Position numbers and translations under genes: made by a program | The notes under the pieces: model-generated | The model's database searches: none | The model's input: the letters and a program-made list of their open reading frames with translations, nothing else | What the model was told of the DNA's origin: nothing | In this document: one piece after another, positions 10,331 through 22,117 of the stretch | Numbering within the stretch: position 1 is the first letter of the stretch | Layout: each line of letters opens with the position of its first letter | Assembly (NCBI GenBank): GCA_900073065.1 | Contig: FJOG01000013.1 | Location: 1,498,241 to 1,562,240 of the forward strand | Reading direction: 5' to 3' | Origin: Phialocephala subalpina | Lineage: Eukaryota; Ascomycota; Leotiomycetes; Helotiales; Mollisiaceae | DNA length: 64,000 nucleotides

Positions 10331-11497
10331 ATGGCAGAAGTACTCGCCCCTCAACCACCTCTCACCCCCTCACAAGAAAAAGTCTACTTCCACTCCGGCA
10401 GCACCCCCTCCTACCGCCTCGTCTCTTCCACCACCACACCCATAACAACCATCCCCACCATCGACATAAGTAACATCGACTCTCCCGACCCCGCAGTCCG
10501 TCTAGCTTTGGCAAAAGAACTCATATCTGCCTGTTCAACATGCGGATTCTTCTATCTCTCGGGGCACGACCTCTCCCAAACCCTCCAGGAATCAACCTTC
10601 GAGACCATGAAGCGTTTCTTCTCACTTAACCTGGAAGAGAAAATGGACGCACATGTTCAAAAGAACCCGGCAATCCGAGGCTACGAACCGCAAGGAGAGA
10701 CCCGGCTCGACCCAAATACAAAAGCCGACTTCAAAGAATCCTTCACAATGGGCGACTGCCCTCTAGAACCCGAACAAAACTACACCTCAAAGACAGGACA
10801 ACAACCACCTTCAAAACTCAAACGACCACAGAACATTTGGCCTTCCACCGCGCCTTGGTTCCGGGAAGGGTTGTATGAGTATTACAATGCCGTTCTGCCA
10901 GTTTCGTTGAAGCTCGTCCGTCTCCTCGCTCTCGGCATGGGACTCGACGAAGACTCCTTCCTCGACTCATTCTTCAACTTCCCAATAACCGGCATGCGAC
11001 CCCTGCACTACCCTCCCGTGGCTCCAGAAGACAAAGAAACCGACTCTCAAAACATCGGACTAGGCGCTCATTCAGATTTTTCGTACCTGACGTTGGTGTT
11101 ACAAACCCCCTCCCTCAACGCCCTCGAAGTCCTCACCCCAACCGGACAATGGATATCCGTCCCCGCTCTCCCCAACACACTCGTCTGTAACGTAGGCCAA
11201 TACCTCGAATCGCAATCCAACGGTCGCTTCCTCGCTGCCGTCCACAGAGTCAGAAACAAGACGGGAGAAGAGCGCTACTCGTTGCCTTTTTTCCTGACGA
11301 TGGATCCGGATGCGAATGTCAAAGTGATCTTGGAAAAGGGGAGAGATGGGGAGGAGGAAAAGAGGAAGTTTGAGGATTTTAATGTTGGAGATTTGTATAT
11401 CAAGAAGGTATTGCCGGCGAGGAAAAAGCATCCTACCTCTATTAAGTATAGGGAAGTGCCGGAGAGTGAGTGGACTTATGATTTGTTGTTGCAGTGA
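10331..11497 (+). CDS. 2-oxoglutarate/Fe(II)-dependent oxygenase, second copy of the fold
   Basis: Intronless, 388 residues. DIOX_N motifs IPTIDISN and CGFFYLSGHD are at about residues 43-80. The catalytic core has His247 and Asp249 in GAHSDF, distal His305 in AVHRVRN and Arg-Tyr-Ser in the following strand, so all iron and 2-oxoglutarate ligands are present. It is only distantly similar to the oxygenase at 7032 (differing lengths, motifs and linkers), so the two are not a recent duplication. A long middle insertion (about residues 125-170) is Pro/Lys-rich. The substrate is unknown. Divergent placement from a small-molecule transporter suggests it acts on an imported nutrient or exported metabolite; this is inference. 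Confidence 0.9.
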   Translation: MAEVLAPQPPLTPSQEKVYFHSGSTPSYRLVSSTTTPITTIPTIDISNIDSPDPAVRLALAKELISACSTCGFFYLSGHDLSQTLQESTFETMKRFFSLNLEEKMDAHVQKNPAIRGYEPQGETRLDPNTKADFKESFTMGDCPLEPEQNYTSKTGQQPPSKLKRPQNIWPSTAPWFREGLYEYYNAVLPVSLKLVRLLALGMGLDEDSFLDSFFNFPITGMRPLHYPPVAPEDKETDSQNIGLGAHSDFSYLTLVLQTPSLNALEVLTPTGQWISVPALPNTLVCNVGQYLESQSNGRFLAAVHRVRNKTGEERYSLPFFLTMDPDANVKVILEKGRDGEEEKRKFEDFNVGDLYIKKVLPARKKHPTSIKYREVPESEWTYDLLLQ

Positions 11498-11709
11498 GGG
11501 GGAAGCAAGAAGCAATGGAATAGGCATTTGTTGGCTCTACTCTAGACAACAACAAATGAGCTCTGTAGAAACATGGTATGGTACTTGCCATATTCAGGAG
11601 AATCACAAAACAGGAGGAACGTTCGAGATCTCGTGATTCATTTTCATTCAATCCTCCTCATCCATCATGACAAGGCCCTCTCAGCGGGCTCCGCAAATAC
11701 CATCATACA

Positions 11710-14372
11710 TCATCTCTGCTTATTCCTCCACATGAATCTCAACCCAAGGAACGCCACAATCCTATAAATCGTCCCAATCGCCAACAACATCAACAAGTCA
11801 TCCCCAAACATGTTCAACAGATATCCTACACTCGTCTTCGCTACATCAATCTGATACAAGTATTTCAGCGGAGTGATGTTCTGCGTGAAATATGCTTCCG
11901 CTAACCAAGTTCCTGGACTCGCTCTCCAGATCCAAATGATGTGCCAGCTGCGGACTTTCTTCAAAGATGGAGACATGCCGTTTAGCACTCCGACGATGAG
12001 GGACATCATCACTGCCAACAGTGGACCATCTTCGCGGCGTGTAACCATGGAGATGATTGAGGCAAGGCCGTAGATACAATAGAAGTAGAGGAGATTTGCG
12101 ACGAAGGCTGAGAGGTAGGGAATCCTCGGGGTGGAGAGTAACATGAACATGGTTGTGAAATGGAAGTTGGCAAGGACCATTCTGGGGATCGTGCTAATGA
12201 CCTTTCCGATGTAATACGCAAATCGATTGTGTCCTGCTGCTGCTTCTCGCCAATAGACAAGCTTCTCCTCGCCGAAGATCTTGACACCGGGAGCAGAGGC
12301 AGTGAGACCAATAGCGAGACCTACGAGGAGAGCCATCTGTGGAATAGAGCTGTAATCGATGGATGTTGAGAGTAGATCGTACGGCGAGTTGAAGATACCG
12401 CGGAAGTTCTGACCCTTTTGATTCAATTCTGCAAGACCAATGAGGAAGCCAGCCATGGCACCGACACCGAGTTCGAAGTAGAAAGAAGATTTCATGCGGT
12501 ATTGCTGGACCAGGGATCGCTGGAAACAGAAGTAAATTTGCTTGAACCAAGGGGCACCACGCTGCTTGATTGTAGCTGACAAGGCATTTGTCTCGCCCAT
12601 AGATATGGTCGCGGTTTTGGCATAATTCTCGCTTGCAGATCCATCTTGCTGTTTGCGTTGCCAGTGGTCAATCAGGTATTGGACGCTCGCATCTCCTTTC
12701 GGTTTGTAGTGTCGCCCTTCACCTGCAATGATATCACCCATCACGTCTGCCGGATTGGTATGATCGGGGAAGTCGAATCCGAGACCTTGGAAATGGGGCT
12801 GGATACCTCGCTCAGGACCGCAGTAGATCATTCTTCCTTGACCGAGCAGAACAAGACTGTCCAGAGACTCGAAGATTTCTTGTCGTGGTTGATGGATAAT
12901 CGTGACGATTGTCATGCCGAGTCGAGAAAGAGCTTTGAGCGTAGACATGATCGAAGCAGCCGCCGTTGCGTCGAGACCAGATGTAGGCTCGTCAAGGAAG
13001 ACAGCCATAGGAGCCGCCGCCAATTCCATACCGATACTCACTCGCTTTCTTTGTCCACCTGAGATGACCGGCGCACCGGGACTTCCCACTAGCGAGTCCT
13101 TGACATGACTGAGTTGCAGACAGGAGACTAGGATATCAACGTGATGCTCGATTTCAGAATTGGACCAGTTGGCTGGGAGTCGAATTCGTGCTGAGTGCAA
13201 GATGTTTTCTCGGACCGTCATTTCGGGCAGAACGATATCGTCTTGTGGAACATAGCCAATGATCTTCTTGTACTTTGAAATGTTGCCGGCGACGCCATTA
13301 ACTTTCGTGATACCTCCAGTGTGAGAAGTCTTCCCCATAAGAACGTTCACGAAAGTAGCTGCAAATGTTAGCTTTCTCTCACAGTGTCACGAAAGAGATC
13401 TCACATTTTCCGGCACCAGAAGCTCCCATAACTCCCCAAAGAGACCCAGCATGAATAGTACCCGAAACCTGATCCAAAATCTTCTTATTGCTCTTCGGAG
13501 GCTTGAATCCCAAATCCTGAAACTCGAACGTCAATCCAAACTTCGTGGCACCTAAGCACTTCGACAGCGACTGCACAAAAAGATGCAAATCCGTCTTCTG
13601 GCCCCCAGCATCGTTCGCCAACTCCTCATGAAGCATAAAATCCGCCTCCTGAGCACCCAATTGTTCAAATCCCGTCTTGACCCTTAACGGACCCCGAATC
13701 GCAGGTTCCATCTGATATTCGTTCTCAACATCATCATTAAACCCATTATTCCCCTCATCAATCTCCTGATATTGCCGATTCCGAAATCTGCCAGCTCCTG
13801 TCGCCAATACAGCTTTCCGACTCGAGACTCGTTTGTTGTGGAAATTGCTTTTCTTGTATCGGCTTCGCAGTTTCTCCATCACGGTTGCTGTGATGAGGAT
13901 GATGTCGACGAGGAGGAGAATGCCCATTGGGAGGAAGTTCATGTTCCGTTGAGAGCCGGCGGGACAGCGAGAGCCGATGGAGCATTTGATGGGCGACGCG
14001 ACACCGTGTGGGCAGTAGCTGCCGGATGGGCATTCGATTCGTTGTGTGCCATTGTTGGGGCAGTACCATCCAGCGTCGCAGAGGACTGGTTCGAAGGTCC
14101 CTTGTGGTGTGCATTGTACTCCAGATAGTCGCAGATCTTGACATTCGGGCAGAGGGGGGCAGTATTGAGGAAGGTTGTCGTCGGTATTATGTTGACCTGG
14201 AAAGAATCGTTAGTCGTGTCTTCTCAATCCGGAGATTGTACTCACAGAAAAATCCCTCCAAACACCCAACACTTTCCCAAGATGTTTTGTTCTGGATCGT
14301 GACGGGCACCCCACCTGGCATTAAACACACCTGCGTCCCGTCCCCAAGTGTAGCATTGTTAGGAGCCGCCAT
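11710..14372 (-). CDS. ABCG-type ABC transporter with Cys-rich N-terminal domain (Adp1-like)
   Basis: Minus-strand exons 14372-14246, 14196-13405 and 13358-11710 give 855 residues. The order is: a Cys-rich segment (about residues 15-135, with repeats of the form CPxGxYC), one transmembrane helix (MGILLLVDIILI), a nucleotide-binding domain with Walker A GASGAGKS (about 300-307, split by intron 2), signature SGGQRKRV (about 408) and Walker B AVFLDEPTSGLD, then a six-helix ABC2 membrane domain. This half-transporter layout matches yeast Adp1, whose substrate is unsettled. No signal peptide precedes the Cys-rich part in this model; a short hydrophobic open stretch near 14450-14420 on the minus strand hints that a 5' exon may be missing. 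Plasma or internal membrane location is inferred. Confidence 0.92.
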
Positions 14373-15282
14373 ACTTCCTCAATCTCATCTCTTCACCACG
14401 ACGTCTCGAGATAATCAAGCAACGAGAACAACAGAAAGAGGATGCGCCATTTCTAGACGCACACTTACCTATATACATACCCAACAACCGCACCATCTCA
14501 CTAACTTTTAATTAAGATGCCCCAGCTGTCGATCGTGGCTTTCAGTGGTTCTACAGTCTACGCCGTACAGGCTGTACGTGAGAACCCTGTGCTGGCCGAG
14601 TAAATTTAGTTTCTGAAGATACCCGGTCCCATCCCATCTCCCTCGAGGCACAGTAACCTACCTACCTTACTGCTGCCGATAAAAGTGCGAGACCGAATTT
14701 GCTACGCCGCATGCGCACCGCAGTGCCCTATGCAAATGGAAATTGGAGCACGATACCAGGTTTACTCGAGACGATATCCATCGAGCTGAAAAAATGCTTG
14801 TAGAATACTCTGTGTTGGGCTTACTTTCACGTAAATACCAAGGTGTGAAAGTGGATTGAGGTTGATATCGAGATGCGGCGTCAAAATCTGCGGTGGCTTT
14901 GGAGGCGGCGCCCCTTTGATGGTGGATCTGGGTCTGCCGCGGAGTGGATGTTTCAGCGGAATGGTCGCGCTGTGAGAGGCTGAATGCTAGGAAAGGGGGA
15001 AGATTGGCGGCGGATTGGCTGGGCCGTACGAGGTATTCTTAGCGACGCCGCGGTTGTGGTTGGTTGCTGGGACCGAGAGCGAGGATTCAGGGGATTTCAG
15101 GGCTGAAGGTACAGGGGTGGTACCTGAACCATGCGGTAAGGCACGAACTGGAGTGCGGCCGTATCTCGTTGGATGATATCTTCCTGGAAAGTTGGAAACA
15201 AACTGAACTTGGTAGAGATGTACATGTATTTTTATATATAGATTGAAAAGAGAGGTATTGATGTTTAGAAAGTTAAGAGATA
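14373..15282. other. Intergenic region between divergent-side ABC gene and esterase 3' end
   Basis: About 900 bases without a supported gene. The left part should be the ABC-transporter promoter; the right part is the 3' flank of the esterase. A short AT-rich run lies at about 15225-15242. Nothing else is recognisable. Confidence 0.5.
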
Positions 15283-16577
15283 TCAACGAGTCTCGCAAAT
15301 CGCGATATACGGAGCAACAGCTCCGCCCAAAAAGAACCTCCCAGTCTCAGCATCATGAACCACAATCGTCGCTCCAGGCAAAACACTCCCATCATCCTCA
15401 AACATCTTATCAACATAATAATCCGCTTCACGCCTCTCCAAATGTCCTTTGCGTCCAATGCCTTCGTATCCTTTCCCACCACGTGTGACCTTCAACACTG
15501 CGGTAGGAGGATGAATCTCGAAAGGACTTTTCGAGTGCTCTATCCATTTGTGTACCTTCGGGAGTGCTGCTGCGAAGATATCTCCGTTCTTGTCGACTGA
15601 GAGGTTGTCGAGAGGGAGGCCGGTGTGGATTTCGTTGAGATGCGTGAGCTTGTGATCTTCTCCCAGTGAGAAGACATCGATTGTTCCGTGGCGAGTTGAG
15701 GGTACGTAGATGAGTGCATCTCGACCCTTCACGAGTCCGTTGGGGAAGTTGAGTCCTGTGTCCCAGGCAATGTTGCAGCGATTCCGGCTGCAGTAGCCAA
15801 TGCTACCGCCGCCTATGAAGGTGTCGAGATGTCGTCGAAAGCCAACTTTGTCTGAATGGTCGTTGGTAAACACAAAAGCGTGATCATTGACCCAAGCAAC
15901 GCGATTTGGGGTATTGATGAAAGGGTCGGCGTAGGTCTTGACATGACGCATAGTCGAGCTCCCGGCTTTCGTGATGAACTGCTCAATTGTTGAGTTGGCA
16001 CCTACGACAGCAGCATCTAGCAGTTCGCCAGTGACTGGGTCGAGAGGAGGACGATGGTTGACGACTAGGATTCGAAGTGTGTCGGTGTTTTTGTCCGCGC
16101 GAATATCTAGGCCATGGAGATTAAATCTCCCATCCCCGTTGATACCAGGGAAATTCAACACGTTGAGCCAGATCAGCCTGGATGAGACTGAGCCCTCGCG
16201 ACGTGTGTCTAGAACTGCAATTCGGTCATTCATGCCTCGACCTGAAGCATTCAGTGCGCCAACACTGCAAGAATTAACACATGAAGACAAGGAGAAGGAA
16301 GCTTAGAGACATACGCAGGGTTCCACTGAACGCGACTCTGGGAATCTGTGCATGCCATGTAGAGAAAACCCGTTTTCTCATGCAACCACATATCTTCACA
16401 CCCTTCGAGTCCAAGGTCACCAACCTTCTGACATTTGACATGATTGAAATCCTTGATGGATGAGACGTGTCGACCGTGGCCGAGGAAGTCGAATATCAAG
16501 CTCTTGAAGATGAACTGGTATAGAACGGCAACAAAAACAACGCCCACAATGGCGACCTTTGATATCAAGTTGACCAT
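15283..16577 (-). CDS. Paraoxonase/arylesterase-like (SMP-30 fold) esterase with N-terminal membrane anchor
   Basis: Two minus-strand exons (16577-16315 and 16264-15283; 50-bp intron) give 414 residues. Residues about 5-27 form a hydrophobic signal anchor (KVAIVGVVFVAVLYQFIF). The remainder fits the six-bladed propeller of serum paraoxonase/arylesterase proteins. Calcium-site-like motifs are visible: GCEDMWLH early, FNLHGLDI, then NTPNRVAWVNDHAFVFTND, FPNGLV and LDNLSVDKNGDIF. Such proteins hydrolyse lactones, aryl esters or phosphotriesters in a calcium-dependent way, probably here in the secretory pathway or cell surface. Specificity is unknown. The neighbouring lactate dehydrogenase diverges from it across 731 bases. 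Confidence 0.88.
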
Positions 16578-17308
16578 CTTGACTGCATGAGATGCACAAG
16601 AGAAGGATTTGATCTCCGATATTGCAGGCTTGTCCTGTCACGTGGATGAGTCTTATCTGCCAGCTGCCGAGACTTGGGGTACAAAAGCAGAGATCTAAGA
16701 GACTCAATGAAACGCGATGATACAGGATTGAAAGAGATGAGGATATATAAAGATCTCCCCTAGCGAGCTACGGGTCGATGAAATGAAAGGGAGACAGAGT
16801 TGAACTCAGAGGCCGGAACGAACCAAGCCCGGAGGCGAAATGCGGGGTTAAACATTTCCCCATATCGATGAGCGAACAACAAACTCAACAAAACATTAAA
16901 AGACTAAACTGAGCCTTGATGTACACGATGTCTTTATGCATCTTTCCCAAACAGATATTTTGAATAAAAGAGGTAGGATTTAAGCATATATTCGGAGTCT
17001 GACCTGGCGTAAAGTGGAAGGTTAGCCGAAGACGCACGACTACCTGAGGCTACTAGGCATGAAGTCCTCCATCCTCTCGGCCTTCACTGTCCCGGAACTG
17101 CAACGGTGACAACATACAGCAAGCATTCACGGCATTCTCTCCGCGCACTATGTACATAGCTCAATTGAACTTATATTTCTCACGTTTGCCTCCCTTACAA
17201 TTGTAATCTTTCTTTCACATTACTCTGCGTGTCTACTGACATCTAGGCAATTGACAATCTCTCGGACTGAGCCAGACACTCGAGCACCCGCTGTTGACGA
17301 ACTTCACG
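16578..17308. promoter_or_regulatory. Divergent promoter region, esterase / lactate dehydrogenase
   Basis: No gene seen. It separates two divergent genes and contains a TATATAA-like run at about 16742-16750 plus moderately AT-rich sequence around 16880-16990. No specific operator is identified. Confidence 0.4.
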
Positions 17309-18899
17309 ATGGCACGCACTATCTCTGTTCAAGAGATCTCTAAGCACAATATACAAGAAGACATGTGGATAGTAGTGGACGACACAATCTACGACATGAC
17401 AGAGTTTGCTCCAGAACACCCAGGCGGCGCTGGCAGTGAGCCCTCACCAATTCCCCTCTTACCTCTTGCCACATCCCTAACGCATCACAGTAATACATCG
17501 ATACGCCGGCCGCGACGCCTCTGCCTCTTACAATGAAATCCACTCTCCCTCCCTAATCAAGACCTCCCTCCACCCCTCCAAGATCCTCGGAACACTCGAC
17601 CCCTCCTCCATAACAGACGAATGGGCAAAGCCTCCCCCAGAAGTCAGCAAACCCTTTTCTCCAGATGCCAAACCACCCCTCGACACCTTCATAAACACCC
17701 ACGATTTTGTATCTGCAGCCCGACAGACCCTCACTCCCAAAACATGGGCATTCTACTCGAGTGCTGCAACAGACCTACACACCAAGTCTCGAAACAACTC
17801 TGCATATGCAGACATTGGGTTACGCCCACGGATACTGGTAAATGTAAAGGATGTCGATACCTCAACCACAATGCTGGGTCAGAAGATGGGCGTACCAATT
17901 TTCTGTGCTCCAGCAGCAATGGCGAAAATGGTTCATCCCGATGGAGAGAAAGGAATAGCGAAAGGTTGTCGAGCGAAAGGAATTCCACAATGCGTATCTA
18001 CGAACGCATCCTTCCCCATATCCGAGATTTTCGAGTCGGTCAGCGGTCTAGGGAAATACGGAGATTCGGAAGGAACGATGCCATTCTTTTTCCAATTATA
18101 CGTCGATAAACAAAGAGAGAAAAGTGAGAAATTGTTGGCGGACGCGGAGAAGCTAGGAATCAAGGCCATATTCGTCACGGTCGATGCCCCCGTACCTGGG
18201 AAACGAGAAGCAGATGAACGAGTCAAAGCCGACGAATCTCTCTCCACACCAATGTCTGGCGCAAAAGCGAAGAATGACGCGAAAGGCGGTGCATTAGGAC
18301 GAATTATGGGGTCATATATTGATGCCTCGTTGTCATGGGACGACCTCCCATGGTTAAGGAAATCTACAAATTTACCGATCGTATTGAAAGGGGTACAGAC
18401 GTCTATGGATGCGAAGAAAGCGGCAGATCTTGGCATCGAGGGTATAGTATTGAGTAACCATGGAGGAAGGAGTTTGGATACGGCACCTCCGCCAGTACTG
18501 CTTCTTCTAGAGTTACAGAAGAATTGTCCGCAAGTATTTGATAAGATGGAGGTTTTTGTTGATGGTGGGGTAATGCGGGGTACGGATATCTTTAAGGCGT
18601 TGTGTCTCGGGGCGAAAAGTGTTGGAATTGGGCGAGGGTTCTTGTTTGCTCTAAACTACGGGCAAGAGGGCGTGGAGAAGTTTGTCGAGAGTGAGTGCTA
18701 CATTTCCTAACTTCCAGGAATGGGACGCTAACGTGTGGTAGTTCTGAAAGACGAACTCGAGACGACAATGCGGATGATGGGCGTCACTGATTTAAGTCAG
18801 GTCTACCCTGGTATGTTGAATACTGGGGCAGTGGATCATCTCATCCCCAGTGGGGAGCAGCATCCTTACGCCAAGTGGAGACCCAAGTCGAAGATATAA
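17309..18899 (+). CDS. L-lactate dehydrogenase (cytochrome b2-type), FMN alpha-hydroxy-acid dehydrogenase
   Basis: Exons 17309-17435, 17491-18690 and 18742-18899 give 494 residues. An N-terminal cytochrome b5 domain has heme ligands His37 (HPGG) and His60 (EIHSPS). The flavodomain follows: PIFCAPAAMAKMVHP, FFFQLYVDKQR, TVDAPVPGKRE, VLKGVQT (flavin Lys), SNHGGRSLD with catalytic His near 366, and VFVDGGVMRGTD. It would oxidise L-lactate or another 2-hydroxy acid and pass electrons through heme to cytochrome c. Unlike yeast Cyb2 it lacks a mitochondrial presequence, since the b5 domain starts at residue 5, so it may work in the cytosol or a 5' exon may be missing. The ATG at 17309 is chosen because b5 homology begins at once. 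Confidence 0.93.
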
Positions 18900-18994
18900 G
18901 ACGTATATAGAATAGAAGCTCTAGATCTGCGTTCAAATCTTCAGATACTTTTCGTGTGGGATTATCATTATTTTTCTCTCTATCTTCCTTCCTA

Positions 18995-21115
18995 TTACCA
19001 AAGAGTAAACACCCGCCTCCTATTTCCATCTTTCACCTCAAACTTCCATTTCAGTCCACTATAATCCACCCCAAACTCTCTCATCATCCTCTCTAATCCT
19101 TCTTTCCCTGCTTCTGCCATATTCGTCTTCTTCTTATCCTCTTTCACCACTTTCGCCTCTCTATCTTTCTCCGCCTCCATACTCTGTTCCAGATGTCTTT
19201 TCTGGCCAGATACCATACGAGACATCAGCCTAGAACTTGCATCATCCATCCTCCCCGGTAAGCTTAGAAAACAAGTCGCAACACCCCACATCTCAGGAAA
19301 CTCAACAAACATATCTGGACCAAAAGCCCATGAGCTCAGATCAAACACCCGCTCAACATACTCTTTCCTGAACTCAAACAGTCCCGTCTCTGCGCTGCGG
19401 GTGTATGTTTCACGCAAGGAGCCTGGGAACTGCAGTTTAGAGTCTTGGTTTGGAGCTGGAAGAATTTATTGCTTCGGAGAGGGGAGAGAGGGTTCTGTGT
19501 CATGGGGCGCATCCCTGGCCAGGGGAGGAAGTTGCCGATGTAGTAGCCGGGACCGAAATCGATACTCCTATTGGCTGTTGTGAGTTTTTCTCTTCTTATT
19601 TCTTGCTGGTCTTGATGATTTGGGAAGGATATGGTGAGGATGGAGGCTGACGAACCTGGTGTTAAAATACGAAGGTACGGTTTTTGCCCTTTCGACGCTT
19701 GAGTCAGAATACCTTGCGAACGAACGTCAATCACTACCTCCACAACGCCGGTCTGGAAGCAGCGAAGCTAGAAGCTAAAAGGAGGAAGAAGAAAGGAGGA
19801 AGTGGAACAGAAGAAGAGGGAGAGGAAAAGAGACGGGCCAACGCATAAGCAAATGCACACCCCACCAAACTCCCAACCGCGTGACCTCCTCAAACTGCCA
19901 GAGCAAACCCTCATCCAGTCGTCTGATTATCTGCCAGAACGGTGGCAGATCCTCGTACCCTCCCAATGTGTCCCAGCCAAGTGTTATGGCGCGTATGGGG
20001 ATATCAGAGGAAAGTGTATCTTCTAGGTGTGCTAAGCCGGGAATTTTGGGCGAGGATGATATGGTGGAGGAGGCGAATGTCCATGTTCCTGGTTCTGGGA
20101 TGGGGCTGGGTGTAGAGGATGGTTGTGGTGTATCATGTCTGCATCCGTTAGATTTCCGTACGGGGTTTGAGTTGACGCTGAAATCGTACGTGTAACCATC
20201 ACGCACATCTTTGAAGTTGAAGCTTCGACTCTCGATGGGCAGCTCCAGGGCGGGAAAGAAGTCTATGCTTGTTTGAGGGGAGGATGTAGAGATGTTTGTG
20301 GCGGTAGCGTGTGTCACTGATTTGGTGACTGTGGTCGAGGTTTTGTTTGTGCCGGTGTTGGAATGAGTGTGGAAGGTCAGATGGACTGGGGGAACGGCGA
20401 ACTGCTTCGCACTCGAAGATGATGGATCTTGAGAGGAGACCTCCTCGATTGGGCGAATAATCAGTCGGTTTGACGCTGTACCCTGCGATGTTGGTGCAGC
20501 TTCATAGTTGATATGGAAGTCTTTTGAAGCTGAAGGAGACGGCTGTGAATCACCTTCTGATACCGATTTTTTGGGGTTTCCGAAATATGCAAAGTTTTCG
20601 AGAGCTTGAGAAGAGTCCCATAGTCGCTCCTGTCCTTCTGGCCGATGTACAAGATCCAAGCGGGCATTGGGCGAAAGTGTGCCATCTGGAATAATCGGGA
20701 GATATGGCACGTTCGATATTGTTGAGGCGCTGAGGCTGTTGAAAGTTGGCACTGGAAATTGCGCTAAGCATCCTCGTGGATGAGTGAACGGTGTGGTGTT
20801 CGCGAGCTGTGGAATGGAGACAGGTGCTTGTGGAGGTTTCGGCCCTGCAAAAGGACATAACGGATATCCCTCATCTAGAGTAGTTGGCTGAGCAACTGTC
20901 TCGGCGGCGTGAACGGAAAATGGACCCTTTTGAAGCTCTTGAATCCCTTTTGGTGGATGGTAGAATCGCGGGCTTTCAGATGACTGTCGCGATCGCATCG
21001 CGTCTCCAGGATCCGGTTGAGGTACTCGGTGGGGTAAATGTTCGTATATAGAGTCTTGGTGTGCTCGTTTCATTCTTCGCTGAGAGGTGTTTGCTGTTGT
21101 TTTTTCTTTCGGCAT
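18995..21115 (-). pseudogene. DUF3425-like (bZIP-associated) fungal protein, probable frameshift near 19450
   Basis: I read one minus-strand gene. The first exon (21115 to about 19860) encodes a Ser/Pro-rich regulator-like N-terminus, then IPIRAITLGWDTL and LPPFWQIIRRLDE, which resemble the conserved C-terminal region of fungal bZIP/DUF3425 proteins. Further exons (about 19755-19672 and 19601 onward) continue with PYLRILTPANRSIDFGPG and NFLPWPGMRP. The final segment (about 19440-18995) reads FPGSLRETYTRSAETGL, VFDLSSWAFGPD and FVEFPEM, matching the end of the same family. The last two segments lie in different frames with no good intron between them (around 19440-19490), so a one-base indel is likely. 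A clear basic-leucine zipper is not visible. A possible upstream exon starts at 21300. Donor sites are weak, so the structure is provisional. Confidence 0.5.
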
Positions 21116-22117
21116 TTTTGATCTCTTTGATGGGAAGCTGGATAGGATCGTCTTGTAGTTCGCAGGGCGAAGATGTTTCTCGTCAAGGTCGATTTCTCAT
21201 CCGATTGAATTGGCTTAGAGATTGAAGGGGAAGCCTCATCATTGTATCTTGATTCAATTGAGGGGGAGTGTTGGAAGTCAAACTTGTCGTCGCAGTCCAA
21301 GTTTGTTGTTGAATCATGTAGCTTGTCATTCGAGCGCGGGGTATTGACTGAGAGCTCGGAAGCAGAAGCTAGCTACTCGCGTTCCGCCAATTCTAGAAAG
21401 GGATGCTCATGATTGGAAACTCAATCAGTAGCACGGACCTGCATATGAGCCCGAGAGCAATTAGAGTTCAGCCGTCGCAGCTTGGTCCCCAGACTTGCAG
21501 GATGAGCTCTCCTACGGAACACCTTAGAACTGTCCGCAATACTTTCATGATCCTACAGAATTCCCACGTTTAACGAACTTCCTCACTGTTTCTTATTTCT
21601 CGGGTACTATTTGTTCGTGATCAGGCTGTGGCTGGCTTTTTCCCCCCGAGTAACATTGATATCCTCGGAGCTCGCTCAGCGAGCCCTGATACTACAATGG
21701 CTGGCAGAAACTGAGGGATTTCACGATTATACTTCAGCATTCAATGGGGGCACACCGATAGAGGTTCAAGAGTATGCATGTTAGATCTTTGGGATATTCT
21801 TGGTGGGTTTTAGAGGCTGTTCTTACAGCTTATCTAGATAGAGTTTTTGTTAGGCTGTGCTAACAGTTTCATAGCAAAAGACTCCAATTCTTCCCGCAAA
21901 TTTCATCAACATTGGATTCGTGGATATTAAACCTCTCTCACGAAACCGCGATCTTGGAGGCGTGGCGAAGGAATGGCGATCGAGACGCCATCAAATAAAT
22001 TGTCGAACCATATTGTGTTTGTTCTCGCGGGGCATCGCGACTAGGTCCGGGCGGATATGAGAGACGAACATGTCTATCTGGACCTCCTGAAACGTGCGAG
22101 ATAGAACTCTTAGCTGT
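21116..22117. other. Intergenic region, about 1 kb
   Basis: Contains a 76-codon minus-strand open frame (21300-21070) that could be 5' leader or first exon of the gene to its left. The remainder (21310-22117) shows no protein-like frame; it includes the tail-to-head junction of two minus-strand genes. Confidence 0.5.
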
